The notes beneath the pieces were generated by a model. That model searched no databases, was not told where the DNA came from, and saw only the letters and a program-made list of their open reading frames with translations. From Amphibalanus amphitrite (taxonomy: Eukaryota > Arthropoda > Thecostraca > Balanomorpha > Balanidae): DNA of 64,000 nucleotides. The stretch spans positions 399,501 to 463,500 of the forward strand of contig NW_024881584.1 in NCBI RefSeq assembly GCF_019059575.1, read 5' to 3'. A program made the translations under genes and the position numbers. Positions 22,893 through 34,882 of the stretch are shown piece by piece. The stretch's first letter is position 1; each line of letters starts with the position of its first letter.

Positions 22893-24087
22893 CCCGCGAC
22901 CGCCTGGGGGGGGTCGGATCCGACCCCCTCCGTTTTTCTTGAATAACTCATGAACCGCTTACGCTATCAGCTTGAAACTTGGCATACCTTCTCCCCCATC
23001 AATTTGACGTCTCCTGTGTAGTTTTTAAGAATTTGTTTGCAAATTTTTTAGATATATCGATTTTAGTGGTGTAACTACATGGCGTTTTCCGTCAAAAAGT
23101 GGTAAATGTTTAAAAAATCGCCAAAAATCAGGGTTTAAAGCAAATTACAAATTAAGGACATTAATAGACGCAGCTCAACGAGTTCTTTAAAATGGTTATC
23201 ACGGATTTTCTATAAAATGCGGTTTTCACCCCTAAAAGTTCAAAAAACCCTATTTTTTGTAAAACAGCAAATAAAATCGATAATTTTGAGAATTTTCAAA
23301 AAACCGGAATATGTATTATAGAGCTCTATTAGAATATTAGAGATCCCAAATTTCAACTTTCTATCTTGATTTTTGACCCCCAAATTGTAAAAACAAAATA
23401 GCTCCAACATGCATAGGGCATGGTGACTTCATAAGCATTTTCGCGAATTAGAGGCACTTCTAAACATCGCATGTGAAAACAAATGGCACCATTAGATTCC
23501 TGGGACAAAGCTCGTCTAGAAAAGTGCATTTTTATGTCAAAAATAAAAAGTTGAAAAATTGACCTTTTCTTAGCCCTCGTTTAGTTATGTATGATTGTAT
23601 GGTATAAACGATTTTTTTATGCTTTCAATGCACACTTATCACCAGCACAGTGACTTGGGGTCACATATAACCATTACCATCGGATTCGGCGTGAAAAATA
23701 AGCCATAAAACATGTGTCGCACGCCCATGTAGCAGAAAGTGAAAACTGTGACCTTTCGTGACCTGACCTGACCTTGACCCGTACTTAGTATGACCCCTAT
23801 ACGCACATGGTACCTTCACTAGGTCTTTGAGGTCATTTTTGGTGAGTTTCGAGCAGCAGCTAGCGATACCGCTGTCCGTAAGCCTAATCATGCAAAACCC
23901 CAGAATTTGACCTTTGACCTGACCTTGACCCGAAAGTTGACCTCAATCTTAAAATCTTAAGAGTGCTTTGGAAATACGAGACCTTTCGAACGCCGCCTCG
24001 CGGGGCTAATAACAGGGGGGGTCGGATCCGACCCCCCCCCCCCAGGCTGTCGTGGGTACGGAAATAGCCCAGGCGGTGCCGGGTTAA
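22889..24087 (+). mobile_element. GLT element, family O (1.20 kb)
   Basis: The S end on the left (ACCGCCTGGGG, loop TCGGATCCGA) shares TTAA 22889-22892 with family E copy 1. The D end on the right (GCCTGG twice, 27 bp apart) has the same loop and ends at TTAA 24084-24087. The interior shares blocks with families C, D and I: AAAAAACCGGAATATG (23307) and the complement of GACACATGTTTTATGG (23700). TGACCT runs at 23750-23775 and 23905-23940. Confidence 0.9.
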
Positions 24088-24310
24088 AAAGAACACCAAT
24101 AACTCTGAGAAAAAACAAATAAAAGCAGCTGACATTAGCAGGGCACTGAGACCAAGGATCATGCTTCTTTGTAATGGTATTTATATCGCTGGATCTCGCG
24201 GAGGCGGACATCAAAAGATGCGCATTGCCAAAGCCTTGCATGCATTATCGGTGTAATGCATTTTGAAATGCATGCCTGATAAGACCTTATTAGGCGATTT
24301 TTCCATCGAT
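24088..24310. other. No gene; contains one copy of a 44-bp direct repeat
   Basis: 24225-24269 (CAAAGCCTTGCATGCATTAT...) recurs at 25771-25814 in the same orientation, bracketing the two elements between them. Confidence 0.6.
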
Positions 24311-25232
24311 GTATATGTTGCAGGCACTTTAGAAAATCAGCCATTTTGTAAAATGCCTAGGCATTTTGCAAAATGCCTGATTTTCCAGGCTTTTTGCAAA
24401 AAGCCTAGGCATTTTACAAAATGACTGACTCTCCAGTCATTTTGCAAAATGCCTAGGCATTTTACAAAATACCTAGCCATTTTACAAAATGACTGAGCAG
24501 CGTGTTAAAGTGCTCATGCAGGAAGATGTGCACAGCACGCTGTACGTGCAGGAAGCATGGCCTAACGTGCAGCAGCTGGTGCCATCGCAGTACGCACTGC
24601 AATAATAAATAGAACTGACAGCGACGATGTTTCTTAAAATGTGAGGATGAGAGAGAAGGAGTGGGAAATTATAATTAAATTCGAACTTGTTTTTAATGTC
24701 CAAATACATAATGCACTTTTGTCCGGAATGGCACAATCAAACAAAGACTACACTCATTCGTTTACATGTAATTGTACATCAACCGGGCCTGCCTATTGAC
24801 TGGGGCCGGCCTCCGGCTGGTTTTGTTAGGTCTAGCTTCAGGCAGAACATGAACGGCGTTGATGTACTTGGGAGTTTTTACAGCGTTAACTTAACAATGC
24901 TTTATGCTACAGCCGAGTCTGCAACTCAACCTGGTCGTTACTCAGCATTGTCGTCATCACAGAGCTTCAAATCGATCAGCTACAGGCTGAACACGTATGT
25001 ACCTATAGGGTATAGGAAGACGTCCAAAAACTGTTGGCCATAGTATCTATAGTGGGATCTACGTTCCATGCTGGTCAGGCATTTTGCAAAATGCCTGGTC
25101 ATTTTGTAAAATGGCTAGCCATTTTGAAAAAAGCCTGGTTGCGTTCAGTCATTTTTCAAACAGCCGTCTTTTTGTAAAATGCCTAGACATTTTACAAAAT
25201 GACTGATTTTCTAAAGTGCCTGCAACATATAC
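24311..25232. mobile_element. Foldback-type element with repeated CATTTTGCAAAATGCCTAGG words
   Basis: Inverted ends start GTATATGTTGCAGGC (24311) and finish with the complement at 25232. The inverted similarity runs inward through alternating CATTTTNCAAAATG and CCTAGG palindromes (24340-24490, 25078-25205). The centre (24490-25070) has no recognised gene. No clear target duplication. Confidence 0.75.
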
Positions 25233-25245
25233 ACACAACCCTGCC

Positions 25246-25750
25246 TTAAAGGGACTATCCCACCTTCTAAAATGTTGTTAAAACCAGTTAAATTGTGCCC
25301 GACTTTATAGATTGGGTGACCAGGAACACGTTTCTGGCATTTATTTTTCATTAAACATCTTAGGCTTCCCATATTCCAAACACAAACTTTCAAATATGTG
25401 ACGTCACAGCCCAAAATTACCTCCTTCCCCAGGCCACATTACTATCATAAAGCTGATTCTTTTTACTCTGTAGGCACCACAACAAAGTTCAGACCAAGTT
25501 TTAAGCGATTTTTCAACGAACAAACCCATTTAAATCAGAATGACTAAACGAGGTGACGTCACACTAACGGTCGCTCCATGTTGAAGATAGGGCCTTGTAC
25601 AAGGCCCATTTTCAAATGAAGGGAACGAATTTCTTCAACACCAAGAGGCCGCGGGGGTTGCAACCTAGATAGATAGTGGTTTCTGAACCTCGCCGCAAAC
25701 TTGGCTATCTCAACTCAAACCCCATGTTAAAGGTGGGATAGTCCCTTTAA
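25246..25750. mobile_element. TTAA MITE family B, copy 1 (505 bp)
   Basis: TTAA at 25246-25249 and 25747-25750. The inverted ends begin AAAGGGACTATCCCACCTT. Non-coding. Nearly identical to 33210-33734 apart from small insertions. The TTAA target is shared with the GLT group but there are no G/C palindromes. Confidence 0.9.
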
Positions 25751-25814
25751 TGTATGTGAAAAAACAACATTTCCAAAGCCTTGCATGCATTATCGGCGTA
25801 ATGCATTTTGAAAT

Positions 25815-26639
25815 TGTTTATTGCAAAATTTAATGCATTTTGAAACTGACTTTCTGGGCACGCATGTTTCTCGGTAAGATATGTTCTACGAAAGCAAAAT
25901 CATATTCAAACGCATTTTGGGCACCGTTCATATTTACACGTCACACAATAATGAGGATCGGGTCGGGAGCAGAGACCGGTATTTCAGCCTTTCAAAATTG
26001 GATCGTGTTTGAATGCATATAGTTTGCAATTGCCTTGGTTTATGTAAAAAATGGTAACATTTTTGGCACGCTAGGATAGGTATCTGGCTACAAAATAAAC
26101 CCTTGTTTGATTACATTTTCCAATATTGTAGGTACTCGGGGCCACTGAAGGCCCCGAGTACCGAGTACGCCTGGATCGCCGACTGTGCAATAAACTCGGG
26201 AAGATCTTCCACCACTGTGCCTTCTAGTTCTACCTATTTTCCGAGAAAAAAGCAGTGCGACAGTTTATTATCTTCTTGGCTCTCCTCCTCATTATGTCGA
26301 CCCAATTATAAAGTGCACTTTAAATGCTAACAGAGCTTACATAAATTATGGTTTACGACTACCGGACCAAACTGCCTCAGCGCTCGGTGTATTCAGTAAA
26401 GTCATCCAGGCCCGTGCCAGTAGGGGGTGACCCAGTAAGAGAGTAATCCCCCCCCCCCCCGATCGGCGCCGCTGGTCCCGCCGTCGATACTCGATAGGAG
26501 CCATCGTAAACACCCAACAGTCGTCCAACACACAATCATAGACTCAGCAATAATTCAGGCCGCTGTTTCAGAAAGAACGTCACCAGAGCTGGTATCGAGG
26601 TCGGCGGCAGAGCGGCCTCCGCGCCGGCCGCGGGGACGG
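25815..26639. other. Unique sequence with a strong hairpin
   Basis: 26132-26144 (GGTACTCGGGGCC) pairs perfectly with 26151-26163 around a 6-base loop. No protein family recognised in the short frames. A poly-C run lies at 26449-26460. Confidence 0.5.
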
Positions 26640-26875
26640 CTCGGCGCTCCCCAACACACTGTGTGGGACACTGTGGGTGGGGAACTGTGGAACACTGTGG
26701 AAGGAAATGTGTGGGGCACTGTGTGAGGCAATGTGTGGGACACTGTGGGTGGGGAACTGTGGAACACTGTGTGGGACACTGAGGGCCGCTGTGGGACACT
26801 GTGGGGCGCTGTGTGACACTGTCAACTGTGTGGGGCACTGTGGGAGGCACTGTGGGAGGCACTGTGTGGGACTAC
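26640..26875. repeat. Degenerate ACTGTGGGG-type tandem repeat
   Basis: Irregular units of 9-12 bp around ACACTGTGTGGG / GGAACTGTGG. Overlapping frames on both strands are artefacts. Confidence 0.85.
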
Positions 26876-27330
26876 TGCTGCCGGCTCGTCACTCCAATAG
26901 CCGTGCAGCCCTTGGCTCCGGCCCTCATGTCACGCAGCCTCCACTCGGCGCGTGGCGTGAGTCGCGGCAATGCGCACAGGGCCAACTTCAGGCCAAGTTT
27001 CGGCCTTCCCTACCCGCCGCGTCGCCCGTTTATGGGGCGCGCCCTCTCGGTCTCAGCGCCGCCGAGACGTAATGAGGCGCGATGTTTTCAGCCCACTATC
27101 GTCGCCATCGGCGGCGCGCCGGCGACGAAACCGACGCTAAGACCGGCAGCGCCGTTTTTGCCAGCGAGGTGCATACAGATGTGGTCGAAATGTGCCGTGT
27201 GAGACGCCGGAAGCGGCGGCGCGCGGGCAAATGGCTCGTAAAGAACTCGTCCGGACACCGGCTGGATGGCCTCCGGGCGGCCTAACAGCCCGGGAGGAGA
27301 GTGAGAGCCAAAGCGCGGGCACACCACCAG
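26876..27330. other. GC-rich unique sequence, no gene recognised
   Basis: CpG-rich, could be a promoter or untranslated exon. No conserved protein pattern seen. Confidence 0.3.
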
Positions 27331-27428
27331 CGCCGGCCGCCGGCCCACGGAGCACAGACGCTCCCGGCGCCGGCTCACGGAACACAGACGCTCCCGGCGC
27401 CGGCCCACGGAGCACAGACGCTCCCGGC
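27331..27428. repeat. 30-bp minisatellite (3 units)
   Basis: Units of ACGGAGCACAGACGCTCCCG plus GCGCCGGCCC. The final CTCCCGGC served as the target duplicated by the following hAT element. Confidence 0.9.
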
Positions 27429-29254
27429 TAGTGATGTCAATTTCAGAAATTTTGGAAACCAATACCAAACCGATACCGACCAAAACCACTGAGAGTATAC
27501 CAAAACCGAACCGATTTTCAGAAATAGGGTGAAATACCGACTAGGTACCGAATTGAGGGAATCATCAAACAAATGCTTCAAACTTTCTCAAAACAAATGA
27601 TAAGCATTAAAAGGTAATACTTTAAAATAAGGCAACAAATACAAGTCAGGAAATCTCTAAATTATTTTCACTGCAAAAACATATAACTGTATTGTGTAAC
27701 TACTAACAAATATTCAGGTCAGTTACTTAACTGGGATGTGGATTCAAGTCATCTGCATGAGGTGATAGGACAAGAACTTGAACCCTGACTCTCATCCATG
27801 CCTGAACCCAAGTCAATTCAATTCGAGTCCAGTCAAGACAGGGTTACGTATGTTATCATGATCCAAAAATGGTAACCAAATGACAATGATGGGCTGGGCT
27901 ATACCATTAATGTAAACAAAATCCATGATACCTACAGTTCAACTCAAGAAGCGATGGTGACGATAGTGACGCAGCCAATTTTTCATCATAAATAAATGTT
28001 TAACACAACAAATCTTAATAAACAATTACTTACGAGGCACACTGATAGATAGCAGACACCACTGTAATGATATCGCGATGAAAGCTAAGTAAAATGTCCA
28101 TAATTTTACGGAATCATTGACACGTGTCACGTGGCATCACTTCCACAATGGCAGCCTTGCAGGCGGCGGCCATTTGCATTTAGGCACGAAACGCACGGAA
28201 CCGCATAAAATAAAGTTTTTTTCTTTTTTGCTTATGTAAAGTTAATTAAGAAATATGATGTTCATATTTTGGTATCTTAAAATTAATTCAAGAAAGATTG
28301 TACGCCGCTATCGCTAAAAAATGAACCAGAAAAACAATGTTGCTCAATTATTTTAAATTAGTTTTGAGCTACATCGGGTTTTGGCGCAGCTGCGACATTT
28401 AAAAGTTCTTAGATGTGTTCAGTTTTAAACTGCTAATTGCGAATCAAGCCAAGACCCAACCATATTTTAGGATCGCTTTTGATTACATTGCTAGCGATTT
28501 CTATCTGTTGAGGAGAGCAGAAAAGAGAACACTAAGTAAAGAAAATAGATTATCCACAGGATCTTTTTGAAGTTGAACGAAGTTGAGAATTTGTGGGGTG
28601 ATGATGAAGTGATAAATGCTGCCTTCAATATTAGATGATATTGGTGAAGCTAGTGCTATAAAAACAGGGTTTTGACTTTTGGATAATGTCACCGCATTGC
28701 AGTGAAATGGAGAGCAAGACAAGGTCAAGATCAATCACAGACTTCTCAAAACAAAGTCAAATTTGTTACCAATGAATGCTTTGGAAATTTTGAGTAAGGT
28801 AGTTAGAGTATGTTTTCCAGTATACAGTGAGTTAAACATTGATACATGTTTAATGTAATGTATGTAATATTTAATGTTGTCTTGCACATTAATTTTTTTG
28901 TAACATAATTATCCTCATGGTATTGGAATTTGCTGGCACTGATAAGTTGCCATTTAACATTGGTAGACTGATGTGTTTGATGTTGCAGTTAGCGTGTTTG
29001 CCCATTTGTTATGACATCATGCATTTGGGAGAAATGTGTCATGATTGTCCTTTTTCTTCATCCAATGTCATTTAGCAAATCAAATTTGAGTTCAGAAGGT
29101 TTATAAAAAAATGTTTTAATTTTTTATGACAGTATAGTTGACTTACATAATACCGACAAAATACCAAATGCTTTTGGTAGAAAATACCGAATACCGAATC
29201 GGTATCGGTTCGGTATTGGTATACCGAAATTTTGGTAACCGATTGACACCACTA
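27429..29254. mobile_element. 1.8-kb non-autonomous hAT element with ACCGAT/ATCGGT-rich ends
   Basis: The inverted ends begin TAGTG(A/G)TGTCAAT. The perfect 8-bp duplication CTCCCGGC lies at 27421-27428 and 29255-29262. The subterminal zones repeat ATACCGA words (left 27460-27550, right 29150-29235). No transposase is recognised in the AT-rich interior. It splits the tail of the 30-bp minisatellite. Confidence 0.93.
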
Positions 29255-29262
29255 CTCCCGGC

Positions 29263-29566
29263 GCGCCACAGGAAGCCAATGGGAAAACGGGCAGCACAAA
29301 GACGAGCCTCTAATACACACTGGAATACAGTAAGTTATTTTTCAACGTTCTACACTAAATAAATAATTTGAACGATCAATCAATAAACAAGCTGATAAGA
29401 TAAGTGACATTATACCATGTAAATTAAGTAAGGAAAATGAAACAACCACCTTTTTCGGCAAAGCTACATCCAGACCTTGTCAATGGAAGTGCACAAATGA
29501 AGCAATGGCTAAGTGCAAACACGTGTATTTCCTGTTCCTAAATACGCGTCAGGGGTATGTACTTAC
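29263..29566. other. No gene recognised
   Basis: AT-rich unique sequence between two mobile elements. Confidence 0.35.
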
Positions 29567-30040
29567 TTAAAGGGACCCTCCCACCTTAACATTAGATTTG
29601 AGTTGAGATAGCCAAATTGGTGGCCATGGCCTGAAAATACCGGTTTGGGCACTCACAACATCGAAAAATGCTTTAATTCGGAGATATCGAATTTCAAACT
29701 TGCAGTTTTCGGATTCTAAGGGGCTAATGCATTGGTATGCCCCCTTAGAATTTGTGACGTCAGCGGAGATCTAACGATTTTAAATCTTTTACTAAAACGT
29801 TTGGTAGCACGCGGTGGTATATGCTGCTTTGCGCGCAACAAATGCCGCACTTTCAAATAAAGTCGCTAGGAACAGCGGAGATCCCAAAAAGTAAACAAAA
29901 GTAAAAGTCTAATATCTTGAAAACCGGTGAATATTTTTCGATGAAATTTGGTAGATATTCGTTTTTGCTCTTTCTGAACCGAGCGACATCACTTTCATGC
30001 CAATTCATTAACTTTTTTGAAGGTGGGAGGGTCCCTTTAA
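29567..30040. mobile_element. TTAA MITE family B, divergent copy 3 (474 bp)
   Basis: TTAA at both ends. Inverted ends begin AAAGGGACCCTCCCACCTT. The interior includes ATCTTGAAAACCGGTGAAT (29920), resembling a block found just inside GLT ends. Confidence 0.87.
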
Positions 30041-30073
30041 GTAAGTAGATTCAGACTACAGGGGTACCTATTA

Positions 30074-30388
30074 GCCGTTTTCACGACGGCCATCTGGTAC
30101 ACATTTGGTGCACATTTGGTGCAGATTAGGTGCAGATTTGGTCAATGTGTCTTGTTTAACAAGACACATTGATTTTGTTTGTTTGTTTTTAATGTGTTCA
30201 ATGTGTCTCTTACTATCCAGCTAGGGTTGCATATTGCTTATAGGCCTGCTTTGTCATATTATGAGAGAGTATCATTGATTAAAACACTAAAATAAATTCA
30301 TAAAATAAATATATTTGCTGTAAAAGGGATTAGGTGCAGATTTGGTCAAATTAGGTGCACTCGCCGGATAGACCGTCGTGGAAACGGC
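30074..30388. mobile_element. TA-flanked MITE (315 bp)
   Basis: Inverted ends GCCGTTTTCACGACGG and CCGTCGTGGAAACGGC lie between TA dinucleotides (30072-30073, 30389-30390), as for Tc1/mariner-type MITEs. It contains several GGTGCAGATT(T/A) words near both ends and a 14-bp-stem hairpin at 30143-30171 (CAATGTGTCTTGTT and complement). Confidence 0.85.
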
Positions 30389-30390
30389 TA

Positions 30391-30599
30391 TTTACCACTA
30401 GACTCCGCGGCAGGCTCAGTTCGGACAAACCTGCGTGTGTAGACTGCGCCGCCCCACACCGGCGCTCGCCGGCACAGCCTAACGCGGACTGTGGGAGTGG
30501 AGCTCGCCGGGACAGGCGGACTGTGGAAGGGGAGCTCACCGGGACAGGCGGACTGTGGAAGGGGGGCTCGCCGGGACAGGCGGGCTGTGGGAGTGGGGC
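30391..30599. other. GC-rich lead-in to the minisatellite
   Basis: Contains shorter variants of the array unit (GCTCGCCGGGACAGGCGG) from about 30500. No gene. Confidence 0.6.
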
Positions 30600-31078
30600 T
30601 CGCCGGGACAGGCGGGCACTGGGCATTATGAGTGGAGCTCGCCGGGACAGGCGGGCACTGGGCATTATGAGTGGAGCTCGCCGGGACAGGCGGGCACTGG
30701 GCATTATGAGTGGAGCTCGCCGGGACAGGCAGGCACTGGGCATTATGAGTGGAGCTCGCCGGGACAGGCGGGCACTGGGCATTATGAGTGGAGCTCGCCG
30801 GGACAGGCGGGCACTGGGCATTATGAGTGGAGCTCGCCGGGACAGGCGGGCACTGGGCATTATGAGTGGAGCTCGCCGGGACAGGCGGGCACTGGGCATT
30901 ATGAGTGGAGCTCGCCGGGACAGGCGGGCACTGGGCATTATGAGTGGAGCTCGCCGGGACAGGCGGGCACTGGGCATTATGAGTGGAGCTCGCCGGGACA
31001 GGCGGGCACTGGGCATTATGAGTGGAGCTCGCCGGGACAGGCGGGCACTGGGCATTATGAGTGGAGCTCGCCGGGACA
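30600..31078. repeat. 39-bp minisatellite
   Basis: About 12 almost identical units of 39 bp (GAGTGGAGCTCGCCGGGACA plus GGCGGGCACTGGGCATTAT). With a unit divisible by three, all frames stay open and give 13-residue peptide repeats on both strands. There is no evidence of a gene. Confidence 0.97.
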
Positions 31079-32119
31079 GCCCCCGACTAGCGGTGGCGCC
31101 GCGCTACCAGCGGCACCCAAGTTACACATCAAGAGGAAGGGTAACTCTTATTTGATAATGACGATATGATGAAAGCCTGTTCACGATGAATGCTTATCTT
31201 AAAGATCAAAATTATTTTTGCATAAATACGTGTTTCAGTCAGCGTTTCAGTCACCCTGGACCTGGCTGGACAATGGGTCGGCTGGGACAACCCGACCCCA
31301 GCCTGGCTGGACAATGGGTCGGCTGGGACAAACCGACCCCAGCCAGCATGGGTGGCGTCCCATCCGGTCCCTTGTCCGAGGCCGGTCCGAAAAGATCGAT
31401 GGCTGGCCGAGTGGAGCAGATCTGACCCGGGGGGGCGTCCGCGGCCCAGCGCCGGGCCACGGCGCGCCGGGCTGGCGCCGCCGCCCCCGCCCCCGCCCCG
31501 CCCCCGCCGGCAGTGGTCATTGCGCAGTGCCCAGCCGCCGCGCGTGTGCAGGCGTGCTTTGAACAGCAATGTCGTCCCCACAGCCAGCGCACAGACCAGA
31601 ATAGAACCGCTGAATGACTGGACGAACTGGCGGACTTGAATTTCCTACCCAGAGACGCCGGAATCCGGATCTTACAATGCGGGATATAGATACGTCAATC
31701 GGATACCAGCCTTTTGGTGGGTAGGGGAGAGTGCGGCAAAGCGACCACCCTATCGCTTCTTATGATGACGCCCCTTGATAAAAAGGTTTACAAGAGGAAG
31801 GATGTTTATTTTTTCATGGTTCACCTGTAAGTAAACAATGCTTAGACATTCATACAAAAACATTGAATTGCATTATTTGGGTAACTCGTGTAACCCAAAA
31901 GTGGCCGAGATGAACGCAAGACGATGCATTTCAATATCAATAACGTTTGTTGTCCAGGATGAAGCAATTTATGGAATTAGGAGGTGTCCACTCTGCGCCG
32001 TCCACTCTACTCCGCGCGTACCAACCGAGACAAAAAACAGTTTTGTTGTGGTGGGGCAAAACGCATTACAATTGGCAGAAGATATGTGCTATAACCACTC
32101 AATGCAGGACTGAAAGCAC
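31079..32119. other. No gene recognised; short duplication and GC-rich patch
   Basis: 31262-31345 holds two copies of a word of about 43 bp containing GGACAATGGGTCGGCTGGGA. 31420-31560 is very GC-rich. No conserved domain is recognised in frames on either strand. Confidence 0.4.
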
Positions 32120-33039
32120 TTAACCCTCGCCCGCACATGCCATTTTCCCATCCTAGAACGCATGGTGGTTGCCAAATACCACCACCCCTCCCGCGCCATT
32201 TCGTTCCCGCTGGAGATAGAGCCTCGCAATAAAAACCAACAGAACCTTTGGGAAGAGACGAATCCAATGGTGCCCAATTTTACCTCATAAGATCAATCAC
32301 TGACCTTCCAGGTCAGGTCAAGCTAAAAAATGTTGCTGTTTGGGGCCACCGTTGGAATATCACGTGCGGTGCTCATCATATACCTATGGTGCTGCCCTTT
32401 GTGGTGCCAGACCAGCTAGAACAGCTCTTTGTCACACTATCTGACTAGGTTTTTACCGACTGTGGTCATTTCAGGTCAAGCTAGGTCAAGGCCAATTATA
32501 TGTGTTTGTGTGTCTGTGTGTATCTGTGTGTATACTGATGTCTGTGTGTATACGACTGGTTTGTGTGTCCCTATTACATGAGATCATGATCTGAGAAACT
32601 TTTACCAAAAATGCAGTCATGAGTCAAAAAATTTCACGAAAAGTAAATTCAGCAAGCCTAAAATGCAATGTTCTTAGATGACCTAGGTTGACCTTGACCC
32701 TGACCCTGACATCTACACATCGTCGATAACATGTTTCATGATAGGTGGGAGGTAAGACTAGCAAAATAATACCGAAATCAAGGTGTTAAAAGCTCACAAG
32801 ACCCATAGCTAACGCAAGATATTGAGTTTTGGTATTTGGGTCATGACATGACCTGAAAAACAAGGTCATATCTTCGAAACCAAAAACCACAGAAACTTGA
32901 AATTTTTAGTGGACGCTGAGAAGGGATAGAGGAGCAGTAATACGAAAAATAAGGCTTCTAGCTTTAAAAATTTTAGTGCAGAGCAGAAAAACTACCTGAG
33001 GTGGGTGGCACCCCCCCCCCCTGTGCGGGCGAGGGTTAA
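32120..33039 (-). mobile_element. GLT element, family F (0.92 kb)
   Basis: TTAA 32120-32123 and 33036-33039. The D end on the left has CGCA twice, 27 bp apart, then a GGTGGT/ACCACC palindrome. The S end on the right is GGTGGCACCC-C run-TGTGCGGGCGAGGG. AGGTCA words at 32310-32330 and 32470-32490. It also holds TGTGTGT-rich sequence (32500-32570). Confidence 0.85.
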
Positions 33040-33209
33040 AGGGACAGTGTAATCATTTTGATGAAATTTGATATTGCATAGGCCCCACCTTTCTGGTCCG
33101 GGAACTGAAGACCGATCTTCGAAGCTCCACACCGTTCTCCCGCTATCGCCGCTCAAAGTACGAAATGTGTGCTACACTTTGAATCGCGCACCACTACATA
33201 TTCTCACTA

Positions 33210-33734
33210 TTAAAGGGACTATCCCACCTTCTAAAATGTTGTTAAAACCAGTTAAATTGTGCCCGACTTTATAGATTGGATCAGATTGGATGACCAGGAA
33301 CACGGTTCTGGCATTTATTTTTCATTAAACATCTTAGGCTTCCCATATTCCAAACACAAACTTTCAAATATGTGACGTCACACCGGTCACAGCCCAAAAT
33401 TACCTCCTTCCCCAGGCCACATTACTGTCATAAAGCTGATTCTTTTTACTCTGTAGGCACCACAACAAAGTTCAGACCAAGTTTTAAGCGATTTTTCAAC
33501 GAACAAACCCATTTAAATCAGAATGACTAAACGAGGTGACGTCACACTAACGGTCGCTCCATGTTGAAGATAGGGCCTTGCACAAGGCCCATTTTCAAAT
33601 GAAGGGAACGAATTTCTTCAACACCAAGAGGCCGCGGGGGTTGCAACCTAGATAGATAGTGGTTTATGAACCTCGCCGCAAACTTGGCTATCTCAACTCA
33701 AACCCCATGTTAAAGGTGGGATAGTCCCTTTGAA
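33210..33734. mobile_element. TTAA MITE family B, copy 2 (about 525 bp)
   Basis: Starts at TTAA 33210-33213. The right flank has decayed to TTGAA at about 33730. Nearly identical to 25246-25750, with two small insertions near 33279 (ATTGGATCAG-type duplication) and 33382. Another TTAAAGGGACAGTG start at 33036 may be a degraded relative. Confidence 0.9.
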
Positions 33735-33739
33735 TGCTT

Positions 33740-33937
33740 GCGCCGTTTTGCATTGACCGCCAGTAATAAAATATTTTCCCTGGTCATTTCATCAAGCTTT
33801 ATAAAGTCAAAACGTTTTTCGCACTTTATCATCACCGTTAACTTCATTAAATAGTCGTAGACATTTCCCGCTTTCCCTTCGGATTCTGAAAGTTCAACAA
33901 AGGAATTCCTCCAGCTTGAATCACAATCTCCCTCCAA
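33740..33937 (-). other. Unrecognised open frame, possibly exonic
   Basis: A minus-strand frame of about 65 residues with balanced composition (SSWRNSFVELSESEGKAGNV, KRFDFIKLDEMTRENILLL). It is unlike the compositional artefacts around it, but I recognise no family and see no clear splice sites. Confidence 0.25.
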
Positions 33938-34446
33938 TGCATGACGCTTGTCCCGCCTGACGGACGCAGGGGGAGGGGGTCTGGGCAGACGTCAGCCTGT
34001 TTAAAATGTCACGGTGGAGCCAGCCGACCGACCGGTGGGAGAGAGCGCCGCCGCGCTGCCGACAGAGCGCTGAAAGGAGCCAGCGGCTCCGGCGGCACAA
34101 TGGAAATCAGCTGAACAATTCGCCTCCCAGATTCTGCGTCCCCTGGACAGTTCAGACTTCAGGCTGACACCCTCTGAATAATTCTCTCAGCTAAAATGCG
34201 CTGCATTCGTCGTTTTCTTTCCACTACGCCAAACGATGATTATATTCTCCGTCGAGATAAAATGCTGCTGAACTTTGTGGTAGCTTTCCAGATTATGAAA
34301 AGCTTATTAAAACAGCCTGCCAAGGACACAATGGCGTCTCGGCCGGTATGGACTCGTTGTGGGGCACGGGGCTGTTATGTCGAAAAAAGCATACCCATCA
34401 CGAAATACCTTAAGTGTTTTGTAGCATTTTCTTTGTTGTCTCCTTA
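33938..34446. other. No gene recognised
   Basis: A GC-rich patch at 34010-34110 is followed by AT-rich sequence. No supported frame. Confidence 0.35.
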
Positions 34447-34880
34447 TTAACCATCGCGGGCCGGGGGGGGGGGGGGGCGTTTTTCGCCCCTCTGGCGAAT
34501 ATTTGCGATAGCTCCCGAACGCATAGGGATAGGAAAATAAAACTTTCACTACCTTTTCTCCAATCAATTTGACATCTCCTGATGTAAAATAAAAAAATGG
34601 GACCCAGCCCCATTGATGACGTCACAGCGTCGACTTTTCTAGACCCATGCACGGTAGACTTCGACGTCACAGACGCGAACTTCAAATAGCTACTAAAAAT
34701 AGAGTTTTAGAGATAAAGACAAATTGCCAGCACGGTTGTGTAACGTTTGATATCATTCACGATTTTGATGTGGCATGTTCGCATCAAAGAATGATGCGAA
34801 AATCATTACAACTACCATACTTAATAGTAAATCGAATCAAACGAAAATCATACTACCAGTATAACGCCTTTTGGGGCGAC
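34447..34880. mobile_element. GLT left-end fragment (TTAA, G16 run)
   Basis: TTAACCATCGCGGGCC at 34447 is followed by a G16 run, CGTTTTTCG and a C run. Just inside lies the family-typical ATAGCTCCCGAACGC / AAACTTTCACTACC block, and TGACGTCACAG at 34617. The right end is not found before the next element. Confidence 0.65.
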
Positions 34881-34882
34881 TA

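Noticed and set aside
24482-24736. Cys-rich 84-residue minus-strand frame
   Set aside because: Located in the foldback element interior; no start context, signal peptide or family pattern convincing enough.
30351-31169. Arg/Gly repeat proteins of about 200-266 residues
   Set aside because: 39-bp minisatellite read in several frames and both strands.
33036-33060. Another complete family B MITE starting TTAAAGGGACAGTG
   Set aside because: Only the start resembles family B and no matching inverted end was found before 33210.
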